The notes beneath the pieces are model-generated. The model saw only the letters and a program-made list of their open reading frames with translations. It did not search any database and had not been told where the DNA came from. Shown piece by piece: positions 44,219 through 54,412 of a stretch of 64,000 nt of DNA. Position 1 is the stretch's first letter. Each line of letters opens with the position of its first letter. Origin of the DNA: PALSA-911 sp963839645. GTDB taxonomy: Bacteria > Pseudomonadota > Alphaproteobacteria > Acetobacterales > Acetobacteraceae. A program made the position numbers and the translations under genes. The DNA lies in NCBI GenBank assembly GCA_963839645.1, contig CAWIVZ010000008.1:1178001-1242000 (forward strand), written 5' to 3'.

Positions 44219-45324
44219 ATGGTGCAGCCGATTGTCATTGCCGCGGGTGGTACCGGGGGGACATTTCTTTCCTGCCGAGGCGTTGGCCGCGGCGTTGATC
44301 GCGCGCGGGCGCCGGGTTGCGCTGATGACCGATGCGCGGTCCGGCGGCCTTAACAGCACTGTCTTTGCCGGGCGGGAGACATTCACGCTTTCCGGCGCCG
44401 GCATTGCCGGGCGCGGCGTGGCGAAGGCGGCCCGTGCCGGATTTTCGCTCGCCGCCGGCGTGGTGCAGGCGCGCGGCATCCTCGCGCGCATCGGCGCCGC
44501 CGCGGTGGTCGGTTTCGGCGGCTATCCCTCGGTGGCGCCCGTGCTCGCGGCCAAGCTGATGCAGCGCCGCCCGGCGCTGATCCTGCACGAGCAGAACGCC
44601 GTCCTCGGCCGCGCCAACCGCTTCCTCGCGCCGCGCGCCGACATGCTGGCGCTGAGCTTCGAGGCCACGGAACGCGTGCCGGAGACCGCCACCACGCAGT
44701 TCACCGGCAACCCGGTCCGCCCCGCCATCGCGGCTTTGGCCGACCGGCCTTATGTGGCGCCCGCCGTCGACATCCGTTTGCTCGTGCTCGGCGGCTCGCT
44801 CGGCGCGCGGGTGTTCTCCGACGTGGTGCCCGGCGCCGTCGCCGCCCTGCCCGACGCGCTGCGCGGGCGCATCCGCGTCACCCAGCAATGCCGCGCGGAG
44901 GATATCGACCGCGTCCGCGCCGCCTATCTGGCCGCCGGCATCGAGGCCGAACTGTCCAGCTTCTTCGCCGATGTCGCGGAACGCCTGGCCTGCGCGCATC
45001 TGGTCATCGCCCGCGCCGGCGCCTCCACCATCGCCGAGCTTGCCGTTGCCGGCCGCCCGTCCATCCTGGTGCCGCTGCCCTCGGCCATCGACGACCACCA
45101 AACCGCCAACGCCCGAGCGCTCGCCGCGGCCGGCGCCGCCTGGCCGATGCCGCAGGCCGGCTTCACCCCGGCTGCCCTGGCCGAGCGCCTGTCCCGCCTG
45201 CTCGCCGATCCCGCCGGCCTCGCCATCGCCTCCGACGCCGCCCGCACCCAGGCCCGCGCCAACGCGGCCGACCGCCTCGCCAACCTTGTCGAGCAACTCA
45301 TGCACCAGGAACCAGTGGCGCATG
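44219..45324 (+). CDS. murG: UDP-GlcNAc:lipid I GlcNAc transferase MurG (frameshift; stop uncertain)
   Basis: Makes lipid II by adding GlcNAc to lipid I. The glycosyltransferase N-domain has IVIAAGGTGG|HFFPAEALAA, with one extra A near 44262 breaking GGTGGHxxPA, the family signature. It continues VVGFGGYPSVAPVLA and LILHEQNAVLGRANRF. The C-domain has LLVLGGSLGARVFSDVV and AGASTIAELAVAGRPSILVP. ATG 44219 has GAGGGG just upstream; ATG 44207 is an in-frame alternative. The frame as read lacks a stop before murC; an ATGA overlap at 45322 would end it if one base is missing upstream. About 368 residues. Confidence 0.9.
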
Positions 45325-46763
45325 AGAGCCCTGCCGCTCAGCATCGGCACCATCCACTTCGTCGGCATCGGCGGCATCGGCATGTCCGGCATCGCCGAGG
45401 TGCTGCACAATCTCGGCTACACCGTGCAGGGCAGCGACATCGCCGACGGCGCCAATGTCCGCCGCCTGCGCGACGCCGGCATTCCCGTGTTCATCGGCCA
45501 CGACCGAGGCCAATCTCGGCGACCGCCCAGGTCGTCGTCACCTCCACCGCGGTCAAGCGCGACAACCCCGAGGTGGCCGCTGCCCGCGCCCGCATGATCC
45601 CGGTGGTGCGCCGGGCCGAGATGCTGGCCGAGCTGATGCGGCTGAAATGGGCCATCGCCATCGGCGGCACGCACGGCAAGACCACCACCACCAGCATGGT
45701 CGCCGCCGTGCTGGAGGCCGCCAACATCGACCCCACCGTGATCAACGGCGGCATCATCAACGCCTACGGCACCAATACCCGGCTCGGTTCCGGCGAGTGG
45801 ATGGTGGTGGAAGCGGACGAAAGCGACGGCAGCTTCCTGCGCCTGCCCGCCGTGATCGCCGTTGTCACCAACATGGACCCCGAGCATCTCGACCATTGGG
45901 GCTCGGCGGAGGCGATGGTCGCCGGCTACGACCAGTTCGTCGCCAACATTCCTTTCTACGGCTTCGCCGTGCTCTGCATCGACCATCCCGGCGTGCAGCA
46001 GATGATCCCGCGCCTGTCGGATCACCGCATCATCACCTACGGCTTCTCCCAACAGGCCGATGTCCGCGCCGAGAACATCCGTGCCGACCGCGCCGGGTCC
46101 ACCTTCGAGGTCGTCGTCACCGACCGAGCCCGCAACCGCACGCGCCGGATCGACCGGCTGCGCCTGCCCATGCTGGGCAGCCACAACGTGCAGAACGCGC
46201 TGGCCGCCATCGCCATCGGCCTGGAGATGGAGATCGACGACACCACGCTGCGCAACGCCTTCCTCGGCTTCAAGGGCGTCAAGCGCCGCTTCACCAAGAC
46301 CGGCGAGGCCGGCGGCATCACCATCATCGACGATTACGGCCACCATCCGGTGGAGATCGCCGCGGTGCTGAAGGCCGCGCGCCAGGCCGGCGCGCGCGAC
46401 GTGGTGGCCGTGGTGCAGCCGCACCGCTATTCGCGGCTGAACTCGCTGTTCAACGAATTCTGCACCTGCATGAACGATGCCGGCACCGTGGTGGTCGCCG
46501 ATGTCTACCCGGCCGGCGAAGCGCCGCTGCCCGGGATCAACCGCGACGCCCTGGTCGAGGGCCTGCGCGCCCGCGGCCATCGCTCCGTGGTGGCGCTGCC
46601 GGGCCCGTCGCACCTGGCGGAGATGGTGAACGCCATCGCCCGGCCCGGCGACTTCGTCGTCTGCCTCGGCGCCGGCAACATCACCAACTGGGCGCAGACG
46701 CTGCCCGCCGAACTCGCCGCCCTGCAGGCCGGCGGCGGCCGGCGGATCGGAGAAGCGTCATGA
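45322..46763 (+). CDS. murC: UDP-MurNAc-L-alanine ligase MurC (one frameshift)
   Basis: First peptide-adding ligase, joining L-Ala to UDP-MurNAc. About 480 residues. It opens MRALPLSIGTIHFVGIGGIG with MSGIAEVLHNLGYTVQGSD. One extra base near 45510 (FIGHDRGQ| then ANLG...AQVVVTSTAVK). ATP loop AIGGTHGKTTTTSMV. ADESDGSFLRLPAVIAVVTN and IIDDYGHHPVEIAAVLKAAR are MurC signatures. Starts ATG 45322; its TGA (46761-46763) overlaps the murB start ATGATG. Confidence 0.93.
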
Positions 46764-47713
46764 TGAGCGCCCCCCGCATCCAGCATCTGACCGAGACGCT
46801 GCCGCCCATTCGCGGCAGGGTGCAGGCCGACGTGGCGCTCGCACCGCTGACCTGGTTCCGCGTCGGCGGCCCGGCGGAGGCGCTGGTGCGGCCGGCGGAC
46901 GCCGCCGACCTCGCCGACCTGCTGCGGGCGCTGCCGCATACCGTGCCGGTGCGCGTGCTCGGCGCCTGCTCCAACCTGATCATCCGCGATGGCGGGCTGC
47001 CCGGCGTCACCATCCGCCTGGCCCGCGGTTTCTCCACCGTGAAGACCGAAGCCGACGGCGTCATCGCCGGCTCGGCCGCGCTGGACGCGACGGTCGCCGA
47101 GCACGCGGCGGCGGCCGGGCTGACCGGCCTTGAGTTCCTCTCCGGCGTTCCCGGCACCATCGGCGGTGCCGTGGCGATGAACGCCGGCGCGTATGGCGGC
47201 GACATTTCCCAATGCCTGGACTGGGCCGAACTGGTCACGCGCTCCGGCGAGGTGATACGGCTGTCCGGACAGGATCTGCATTTCAGCTACCGCCACGCCC
47301 GCATTCCCGTCGGCGCGGTGGTTACGCGCGCCCGCCTGATCGCGCGGCCCGGCAGCCCCGCCGCGATCGCCGCGCGCATGGCGGAGATCCGCACCAACCG
47401 CGAGGCCAGCCAGCCGGTCCGCGCCCGCACCGGCGGCTCCACCTTCCGCAACCCCGACCTTGCCGAAGCAGGGGGCATGAAGGCCTGGGAGCTGATCGAC
47501 AGCGCCGGCTGCCGGGGACTGACACGCGGCGGGGCGCAGGTCTCGGAAAAGCACTGCAACTTCCTGATCAATGCCGGCAATGCCACGGCGGCCGACCTCG
47601 AAGGCCTGGGCGAGGAAGTCCGCCGCCGCGTCTTCGCTGCTTCCGGCATCACGCTGGAGTGGGAAATCCACCGCATCGGCGTGCCTGGCTTGAAGCCGGA
47701 GGTGGTGGCATGA
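46760..47713 (+). CDS. murB: UDP-N-acetylenolpyruvoylglucosamine reductase MurB
   Basis: FAD enzyme that reduces UDP-GlcNAc-enolpyruvate to UDP-MurNAc. 317 residues. FAD-binding LGACSNLIIRDGGLPG and SGVPGTIGGAVAMNAGAYGG. The catalytic Ser region is GAQVSEKHCNFLINAGNAT; the C-terminal catalytic Glu is probably in LEWEIHRIG. Type I MurB by length and motif. The frame is intact. It overlaps murC (ATGATGA at 46760) and ddl (ATGA at 47710). Confidence 0.94.
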   Translation: MMSAPRIQHLTETLPPIRGRVQADVALAPLTWFRVGGPAEALVRPADAADLADLLRALPHTVPVRVLGACSNLIIRDGGLPGVTIRLARGFSTVKTEADGVIAGSAALDATVAEHAAAAGLTGLEFLSGVPGTIGGAVAMNAGAYGGDISQCLDWAELVTRSGEVIRLSGQDLHFSYRHARIPVGAVVTRARLIARPGSPAAIAARMAEIRTNREASQPVRARTGGSTFRNPDLAEAGGMKAWELIDSAGCRGLTRGGAQVSEKHCNFLINAGNATAADLEGLGEEVRRRVFAASGITLEWEIHRIGVPGLKPEVVA

Positions 47714-48687
47714 CCGCCGGCAGCGAAGCGCGAGGCGCAAAACAACAAACCAGCGCAGCGCGAGGCGCCAAATCGACCGTCGCGGTACTTTCCGGCGGCA
47801 TTTCCGCTGAACGCGAGGTCAGCCTGTCCTCCGGCCGTCAGGTTGTCGCGGCCCTGCGCGAGGCCGGCTACGAGGTTCGCCCGATCGACGTGACGGACGA
47901 CCTGCCCGCCCTGATCGCCGCGCTAACACCCAGGCCGGACGCGGTGTTCAACGCCCTGCACGGCCGCTTCGGCGAGGATGGCGCCATTCAGGGCGTGCTC
48001 GACTGGCTCGCCATCCCCTACACCCATTCCGGCGTGCGCGCCTCGGCACTCGCCATGGACAAGGAAGCGGCGAAGGCGGTCTTCACCGCCGCCGGCCTGC
48101 CGGTCGCGGCCGGGCGGATCATCGACATCGCCGAACTGGCCGCCGCCGACCCGCTGCCGCGCCCCTATGTCGTCAAGCCGTTGAACGAAGGCTCCTCGGT
48201 GGGCGTGAGCATCCTGCGCGAAGGCGACAACCGCCGCGCCGACATCGCCCGCGCCTGGAGCTACGGCCCGACCGCGATGGCCGAGGAATACATCCCCGGC
48301 CGCGAACTGACCGTCGCGGTGATGGAAGACCACGCGCTGGCGGTGACGGAGATCGTCGCCAGCCAGACCTTCTACGACTACGAGGCGAAATACGCCGATG
48401 GCGGCTCGTACCACGTCGTTCCCGCCGCGATCGACCCGGTCTCCTATCAAAAGGCGCTCGACCTCGCGCTCGCCGCGCACCGCGCGCTTGGCTGCAGGGG
48501 CGCGACGCGGGCCGATTTCCGCTATGACGACACAAAGGGCGAACCCGGCCGGCTCGTGCTGCTGGAAGTGAACACCCAGCCCGGCCTGACCCCGACCTCC
48601 CTGCTGCCCGAGCAGGCCGCCCATCGCGGCATGAATTTCTCCGAGCTTTGCGCCTGGATGGTGGAGCGCGCGACATGCCGCGTGTAA
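47710..48687 (+). CDS. ddl: D-alanine-D-alanine ligase Ddl
   Basis: ATP-grasp ligase making D-Ala-D-Ala for MurF. 325 residues. After a low-complexity N-terminal extension built from two AARGAK-like repeats (residues ~5-22), the fold begins VAVLSGGISAEREVSLSSGR. ALHGRFGEDGAIQGVL, VKPLNEGSSVGVSI and LLEVNTQPGLTPTSLLPEQ are Ddl signatures. ATG 47710 overlaps the murB stop. The 3' end overlaps ftsQ by 13 bases. Confidence 0.93.
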   Translation: MTAGSEARGAKQQTSAARGAKSTVAVLSGGISAEREVSLSSGRQVVAALREAGYEVRPIDVTDDLPALIAALTPRPDAVFNALHGRFGEDGAIQGVLDWLAIPYTHSGVRASALAMDKEAAKAVFTAAGLPVAAGRIIDIAELAAADPLPRPYVVKPLNEGSSVGVSILREGDNRRADIARAWSYGPTAMAEEYIPGRELTVAVMEDHALAVTEIVASQTFYDYEAKYADGGSYHVVPAAIDPVSYQKALDLALAAHRALGCRGATRADFRYDDTKGEPGRLVLLEVNTQPGLTPTSLLPEQAAHRGMNFSELCAWMVERATCRV

Positions 48688-49610
48688 CCCGCAGCCCCCG
48701 CAACTCGGTCAAGGATCGCCCGTCGCGCTGGCGGATGTGGACCCGGCGCGCCCGGCGGATGGTCCGCCCGGCCGCCTGGGCCGGCGCGGCATTGCTGGCG
48801 GTCGGCTTCGGCTTTGCCATGCTGCACGCCGCCGCCCCCGGCGGCACGCTGAGCACGTTGCGCGAACGGCTCGGCAATGCCACCGGCTTCGCCGGCCTGC
48901 GGGTGCGCAACATCGTCATCGAAGGCCGCGCCAACACCCCCGAACCGCTGCTGCGCGCCGCCATCGGCGCCTCCAAGGGCGATGCCATCCTCGGCTTCTC
49001 CGTCGAACAGGCTCGCGCCCGGATCGAACAGCTTGCCTGGGTGGAGCACGCCACGGTGGAACGCCGGCTGCCCGACACGCTGGTGATTCAGCTCGTCGAA
49101 CGCCGCCCGTTCGCGATCTGGCAGCACCAGGGCAAGTTCGTGTTGATCGACCGCGCCGGCCAGATCGTCGCCAACCAGGACGTGGCGCAGTTCCGCGCCC
49201 TGCCGCTGGTCGTTGGCCTCGGCGCGCCCGCCGCCGCCGCCACGCTGCTCGATGCGCTGAGCGAGCATCCGGGCCTCGGCGCGCGCGTCACGGCCGCCGT
49301 GCGTGTGGCCGACCGGCGCTGGAACCTGCGGATGAAGAGCGGCACCGATGTCCTGCTGCCCGAAGGCGCGGAGGCGGCGGCGCTGGCCAAACTGGAAAAA
49401 CTGCAAAGCGACCTGGTCCTGCTCGACCGCCCGCTGGCGGTGATCGACATGCGCCTGCGCGACAAGCTGGTGGTGCGCCCGATGCCGGCCGACGGACGCT
49501 CGGAGGCCGCCCGCCCCGACGGCTCCGCCGGCGACGGCACGGCCTTGCCGCTGCCGCCCGGCGTTCACCCCGACCCTGCCCGGATGACCGGGCCGAAGCG
49601 TCCCACCTAG
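48675..49610 (+). CDS. ftsQ: cell division protein FtsQ
   Basis: Bitopic divisome protein. 311 residues: basic cytoplasmic N-terminus (SRWRMWTRRARRMVRP), one membrane helix (AAWAGAALLAVGFGFAML), a POTRA domain (GLRVRNIVIEGRANTPEPLL) and the FtsQ beta domain (AWVEHATVERRLPDTLVIQL to VVRPMP). The C-terminus is low complexity and Pro-rich. ATG 48675 lies inside the end of ddl (13-base overlap). Ends 16 bases before ftsA. Confidence 0.92.
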   Translation: MPRVTRSPRNSVKDRPSRWRMWTRRARRMVRPAAWAGAALLAVGFGFAMLHAAAPGGTLSTLRERLGNATGFAGLRVRNIVIEGRANTPEPLLRAAIGASKGDAILGFSVEQARARIEQLAWVEHATVERRLPDTLVIQLVERRPFAIWQHQGKFVLIDRAGQIVANQDVAQFRALPLVVGLGAPAAAATLLDALSEHPGLGARVTAAVRVADRRWNLRMKSGTDVLLPEGAEAAALAKLEKLQSDLVLLDRPLAVIDMRLRDKLVVRPMPADGRSEAARPDGSAGDGTALPLPPGVHPDPARMTGPKRPT

Positions 49611-49626
49611 AACCAGGAGCAGACAG

Positions 49627-50988
49627 ATGAACGACATGTCGCGTCGCATGCTGCCCCAGTCCACCGTCGGGGGCCCGAACGGGGGAGGCAACGGGCCGGC
49701 CAAGCGCCGCCGGCCAAACTACCACCCGGCGGGACGGACGAGCCGCGCCACCGCAACCTGCGCGCCGGTCCGTTCGGCGTGCTCGATATCGGCACCACCA
49801 AGATCGCCTGCCTGATCGCGCGCACCGAAAGCGACGGCAGCCTGCGCGTGCTCGGCTTCGGCTGGCAGCGCGGCAGCGGGGTGCGCGGCGGCACCATCAC
49901 CGATCTGGACCGCGCCGAACGCGCCATCCGGGCCTGCGTCGGCCAGGCCGAGGACATGGCCGACACGAGGCTGCGCTCGATCACCGTCAACCTGTCCTGC
50001 GGCATGCCGGAAAGCCGGCTGTTCAACGTGCAATGGCCGATGGGCGGGCGCGCGGTGGACGAAAGCGACATCCGCCGCGTGGTCTCCGAGGGCCGCGCAC
50101 GGGCTGAATCGGACGACCGCGACATCATCCACGCTTTGCCGCTGGCGTTCTCGGTGGACGAGACCTCCGGCGTCGCCGATCCGCGCGGCCTGCATTGCGA
50201 CACCCTGACCGCGCGGCTGCACGTGATCGACGCCAGCACCAACGCGCTGCGCACGCTGGCGACCTGCATCGGCCGCTGCGACCTCGACATCGCCGCCATC
50301 GTCTCCGCGCCGATGGCGGCGGGGCTGTCGACGCTGGTGGAGGACGAACGTGAGCTCGGCACCACCGTCATCGACATGGGCGGCGGCACCACGGGCATGG
50401 CGGTGTTCGCCGAGGGCCAGCTGCTGCACACCGCGCTGCTGCCGATCGGCGGCACCCATGTCACCAGCGACCTCGCGCGCATGCTCTCCACCCCGACCGA
50501 TCACGCCGAGCGGCTGAAGACGCTGTACGGCAGCGTGCATGCCAGCCCGGACGACGACCGCGAATTGCTGCCGGTGCCGCTGGTCGGCGAGGAAGAGCAC
50601 CAGATGGCCAAGGTGCCGCGCACCGCCGTGGTCAACATCATCCGCCCGCGGCTGGAAGAAACCTTCGAGATGGTGCGCGAGCGGCTGGATGCCTCCGGCT
50701 TCGCCCGCGCCGCTGGCGCGCGCGTGGTGCTCACCGGCGGCGCCAGCCAGCTCGGCGGCGTACGCGAACTGGCGGCGACCATTCTCGACCGCCCGGTCCG
50801 GCTCGGCCGACCCGCCGGTGCTGCGCGGCCTGCCCGACAGCGCCTCCGGCCCGGCCTTCGCCACCGCCGCCGGCCTGGTCGCCTGGGCTGCCGGCGAGGG
50901 CCGCTCCCTGCACGACCTCAACTTCGACGCCGACCGTCCGACTGGCCTGCTGCGCCGCGTCATCAACTTTCTGAAGGACCGGGTGTGA
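49627..50988 (+). CDS. ftsA: cell division protein FtsA (two frameshifts)
   Basis: Actin-like protein that tethers FtsZ to the membrane. Start ATG 49627 with a ~45-residue Gly/Arg/Pro-rich extension (NDMSRRMLPQSTVGGPNGGG) before the fold, then FGVLDIGTTKIACLIART (phosphate 1). FtsA signatures: SITVNLSCGMPESRLF, TTVIDMGGGTTGMAVFAEGQ and RVVLTGGASQLGGVRELAAT. The C-terminal amphipathic helix is TGLLRRVINFLKDRV. Breaks near 49735 (one base missing) and 50810 (one extra C). The family start is unclear beyond the first break. Ends 85 bases before ftsZ. Confidence 0.9.
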
Positions 50989-51073
50989 TGGCAGCACCAC
51001 CGCGGCCGTTTTCCAGTCGTTTCACCGCCCAAATCGCTTTACCGAATCGCACCAGCTCTGGGACAGTTTCGCC

Positions 51074-52912
51074 ATGACCCTCAATCTCACCATTCCGCAG
51101 ACGATGCACACCGATTTCACCCCGCGTATCACCGTGATCGGTGTGGGCGGTGGTGGCACAAATGCCGTCGACAACATGATCGCGCTCAATCTGCAGGGCG
51201 TCGAATTCGTCGTGGCGAACACCGATGCGCAGCAGCTGATGCATAGCCGGGCCGACCGGCGCATCCAGCTTGGCCCCCACATCACCCAGGGCCTCGGCGC
51301 CGGCGCCAATCCGCAGATCGGCAAGGCGGCGGCGGAAGAAGCGGCCGAGGAGCTGTACCGCCACCTCGACGGCACCCACATGCTGTTCGTCGCCGCCGGC
51401 ATGGGCGGCGGCACCGGCACCGGCGCCGCCCCCGTGATCGCCCGCATGGCGCGCGAGCGCGGCATCCTGACGGTTGGCGTCGTAACAAAACCGTTCACCT
51501 TCGAGGGCAGCCGGCGCGCGCGCCACGCCAACGAGGGCATCGAGGAACTGCAGAGCTACGTCGACACGCTGATCGTCATCCCCAACCAGAACCTCTTCCG
51601 CATGTCCAACGAGCGGACGACCTGGAAGGAGGCCTTCAAGATGGCCGATCACGTCCTCTACATGGGCGTGCGCGGCGTCACCGATCTGATGATGACGCCC
51701 GGTCTGGTGAACCTCGACTTCGCCGACGTGCGCACCGTCATGCAGGAGATGGGCAAGGCGATGATGGGCACCGGCGAGGCGGAGGGCGAGAACCGCGCCA
51801 TCCGCGCCGCCGAGGCCGCGATCAGCAACCCGCTGCTTGAAGACACCTCGATGTCCGGCGCCCGCGGCCTGCTGATCAACATCACCGGCGGCGACGACCT
51901 GACCCTGTTCGAAGTGGATCAGGCCGCGACCCGCATCGGAGAGGAAGTCGCGCCGGACGCCAACATCATCTTCGGCTCCGCGCTCGATCCCACGCTGGAA
52001 GGCAAGATCCGCGTTTCCGTGGTTGCCACCGGCATCGACATGGGCGTCAACGGCCGCAACGAACTGCAGCGCCCGACCCTGGTCGCGGTCGGCAACGGCG
52101 GCATGGAGGAGATCAACCCGATCCCGCTGCCGAACCAGACGCAGACATCCGGCGCCCCCCACACCGCAGGCGCCCCGGCGGGTAGCGGGAGCGTGACCCA
52201 GATCACCGGGTTCCGCGAACTGTCCGCCAACCAGCCGCAACAGGCGCAGGCCGCCACCGTTCGCGAAACGGGCCGCGAAAGCCACGGTTTGGATATTCCA
52301 CTCGGCGGCGCGGCCGCCGATGGCGCACACGCGCCGGCCCAGTCTTCACCCGCGCCCGCCTCGCCTGCCCACGCCTCGCCTGCCCATACGGCCAACCGCG
52401 AGGCACATCACGCGGACGAGCCAATTCACAGGCCGCGTCATTCCGGTGCGGCGCCAGCCCCGGCCCAGCAAGCCGCACAATCCGGCATGCACGCCCCCAT
52501 GGACCGTGCGCCGCAGCCGCAGCGCGCCGCGTCCTCGCAGCTGTTCAACGACGCGCAGCGCGCCGCGCCGGCCGCGGAACACGCGCCCGAGCCGGTGGTG
52601 CGGCCCAACCTGTTCGCGATGATGACCGGCCTGCTGCGCCGCGGCACTGCCGCCCCGGCCCCGGCAACCCGGATGCAACCTGAACAGCCGGCCCACCGTG
52701 ACGACGCGCATCGGGCCGAGACGCGCCCCGCCCCTCGCCCAGCCCCGCACATGGACCCGCACATGGAGCAGCGCGGCGAGCCCCGCTACGACACGCGGGC
52801 CGACACAAGGCCGGAGATGCACATGGACCCGCCCCGCCCCACCGTCCGCCAGTCCGGCGGCGAGGACGCGGTATCGGACGTGCCGGCCTTCCTGCGCCGC
52901 CAGACCTCCTGA
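51074..52912 (+). CDS. ftsZ: cell division GTPase FtsZ, with very long C-terminal linker
   Basis: Tubulin homologue forming the Z-ring. 612 residues. GTPase core: GVGGGGTNAVDNMIALNLQG, tubulin signature AAGMGGGTGTGAAPVIA at ~residues 107-123 and T7 region NLDFADVRTVMQEMG. The core ends by ~residue 330. A linker of roughly 250 residues rich in Ala, Pro, His and Gln follows. The extreme C-terminal peptide is DVPAFLRRQTS, the FtsA-binding tail. FtsZ is usually ~380-500 residues, so the linker is unusually long. The frame is intact. A hairpin at 52935 follows the stop. Confidence 0.95.
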   Translation: MTLNLTIPQTMHTDFTPRITVIGVGGGGTNAVDNMIALNLQGVEFVVANTDAQQLMHSRADRRIQLGPHITQGLGAGANPQIGKAAAEEAAEELYRHLDGTHMLFVAAGMGGGTGTGAAPVIARMARERGILTVGVVTKPFTFEGSRRARHANEGIEELQSYVDTLIVIPNQNLFRMSNERTTWKEAFKMADHVLYMGVRGVTDLMMTPGLVNLDFADVRTVMQEMGKAMMGTGEAEGENRAIRAAEAAISNPLLEDTSMSGARGLLINITGGDDLTLFEVDQAATRIGEEVAPDANIIFGSALDPTLEGKIRVSVVATGIDMGVNGRNELQRPTLVAVGNGGMEEINPIPLPNQTQTSGAPHTAGAPAGSGSVTQITGFRELSANQPQQAQAATVRETGRESHGLDIPLGGAAADGAHAPAQSSPAPASPAHASPAHTANREAHHADEPIHRPRHSGAAPAPAQQAAQSGMHAPMDRAPQPQRAASSQLFNDAQRAAPAAEHAPEPVVRPNLFAMMTGLLRRGTAAPAPATRMQPEQPAHRDDAHRAETRPAPRPAPHMDPHMEQRGEPRYDTRADTRPEMHMDPPRPTVRQSGGEDAVSDVPAFLRRQTS

Positions 52913-52934
52913 TACCGGCCTGATCCGGCCATGG

Positions 52935-52968
52935 TTCGGCCCGGCACCCGCGAGGGGGCCGGGCCGAA
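52935..52968 (+). terminator. GC-rich hairpin downstream of ftsZ
   Basis: Perfect 11-bp stem: TTCGGCCCGGC (52935-52945) and GCCGGGCCGAA (52958-52968) with a 12-base loop, 23 bases after the ftsZ stop. There is no T tract, so it is a hairpin-type terminator or 3' end stabiliser rather than a classic intrinsic terminator. An A/T-rich stretch (about 53045-53125) follows and probably holds the lpxC promoter, although no clear -35/-10 pair with normal spacing was found. Confidence 0.5.
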
Positions 52969-53204
52969 TGGCATTCAGGACCGGCGCGATTCGGGCCCGG
53001 GCCGGCTCGTTAACTGGGCCGCACGCGGCCGGCGCCGTGAAATTTGTCGCTCATGCCGAGATTCGAATTCCAAAATATACATTAAAATCAATACATTATA
53101 TTGAAATACTGAGTAATAATCATTGACTGGCACCGCAATGCAGCAATGCCATAGTTTGCATCGTGACGAGATAATCGTCCGCCCCGACGCAAAGGCTCTC
53201 CTCG

Positions 53205-54269
53205 ATGGATGGACTGTCCCACACCGCCCTGCTGCTGCCGGCCTCGCCGTTCTCCGGTGAGGCTCTGGCGCATGGCCGTCTGCAGGATGCCGGCAATCTT
53301 CAGCATACGCTGAAATCGCCCATCGGCTGCGTCGGCGTGGGCGTGCATTCGGGCAAGCGCGTCTCCCTCACCCTCTGCCCTGCTGCGCCCGGCACCGGCA
53401 TCGTCTTCCGCCGCACGGATCTGGATGGCCCGGATCTGGACAACACCGATATTCCCGCGCGGTTCGACCTCGTGACGGACACCAGGCTCTGCACCGTGGT
53501 CGCCGACCCCGCCGATCCCGCCCGCAGCGTCGGCACGGTCGAGCATCTGATGGCCGCCCTGGCCGGGGCTGGGATCGACAACGCCCGGATCGAGGTCGAC
53601 GGACCGGAACTGCCGATCCTCGATGGCTCCTCCGCTCCCTTCCTGTTCCTGATCGGCTGCGCCGGCATCGTCGCGCAGCCGGCCCCGCGCGCGCGGATCG
53701 AGGTCCTGCGCCCGGTTCGGGTCACAGATGGGGACGCCTTCGCCGAATTGCTGCCGGATGCCGGCAGCAACTCGCTCGAGATGGAAATGTCGATCGACTT
53801 CGACGCCCCCGCCATCGGCCGCCAGGCGCTGTCGCTGACCTTGAGCGACGACAGCTTCCGCGACGAACTGGCCGCGGCACGCACCTTCGCCCTGGCCGGC
53901 GACATCGCCCGCCTGCACGCGGCCGGCCTCGCCCGTGGCGGCAGCCTGGACAACGCCGTGGTGGTGGACGGGGCCCGGGTGCTCAATCCCGCCGGACTGC
54001 GAATGGCCGACGAGTTCGTCCGCCACAAGCTGCTGGACGCCGTTGGCGACCTGGCCCTTGCCGGCGCGCCCATCGCTGGCCGTTTCGTCGCGCACCGCTC
54101 CGGCCATGCCCTGAACAACCAGCTGCTGCGGGCGCTGTTCGCCGACGCCACCGCTTGGCGCCGTGTCGGCGCCGAGCCGCATGCAGCGCACGATGATGGG
54201 CACGCCATGGTCCGGACCTGGGCCGTGCCCGCGTACAAGCCCCCGGAACTGGCACGGCCGGCTGCCTGA
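53205..54269 (+). CDS. lpxC: UDP-3-O-acyl-N-acetylglucosamine deacetylase LpxC
   Basis: Zinc deacetylase, committed step of lipid A synthesis. 354 residues. VGTVEHLMAALAGAGIDNA carries the first zinc His, and ADEFVRHKLLDAVGDLAL the second His and the zinc Asp; GSSAPFLFLIGCAGI is family typical. The catalytic His is probably in FVAHRSGHALNNQLL. Directly downstream of ftsZ in alphaproteobacterial style but separated by a 292-base spacer, so it likely has its own promoter. The frame is intact. Confidence 0.94.
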   Translation: MDGLSHTALLLPASPFSGEALAHGRLQDAGNLQHTLKSPIGCVGVGVHSGKRVSLTLCPAAPGTGIVFRRTDLDGPDLDNTDIPARFDLVTDTRLCTVVADPADPARSVGTVEHLMAALAGAGIDNARIEVDGPELPILDGSSAPFLFLIGCAGIVAQPAPRARIEVLRPVRVTDGDAFAELLPDAGSNSLEMEMSIDFDAPAIGRQALSLTLSDDSFRDELAAARTFALAGDIARLHAAGLARGGSLDNAVVVDGARVLNPAGLRMADEFVRHKLLDAVGDLALAGAPIAGRFVAHRSGHALNNQLLRALFADATAWRRVGAEPHAAHDDGHAMVRTWAVPAYKPPELARPAA

Positions 54270-54412
54270 AACCGGCACGTCAATCTTCCACCTGAATCGG
54301 GCAGGCGGGCTCTTCGCCATCCATCGGTGCGTGCTATAAGCCCTTTCGATGGAACCAGATCTCATGAACTCCCCACGCAGCCCCCTTGATCCGGCACGCC
54401 GGCATCGCGGCC

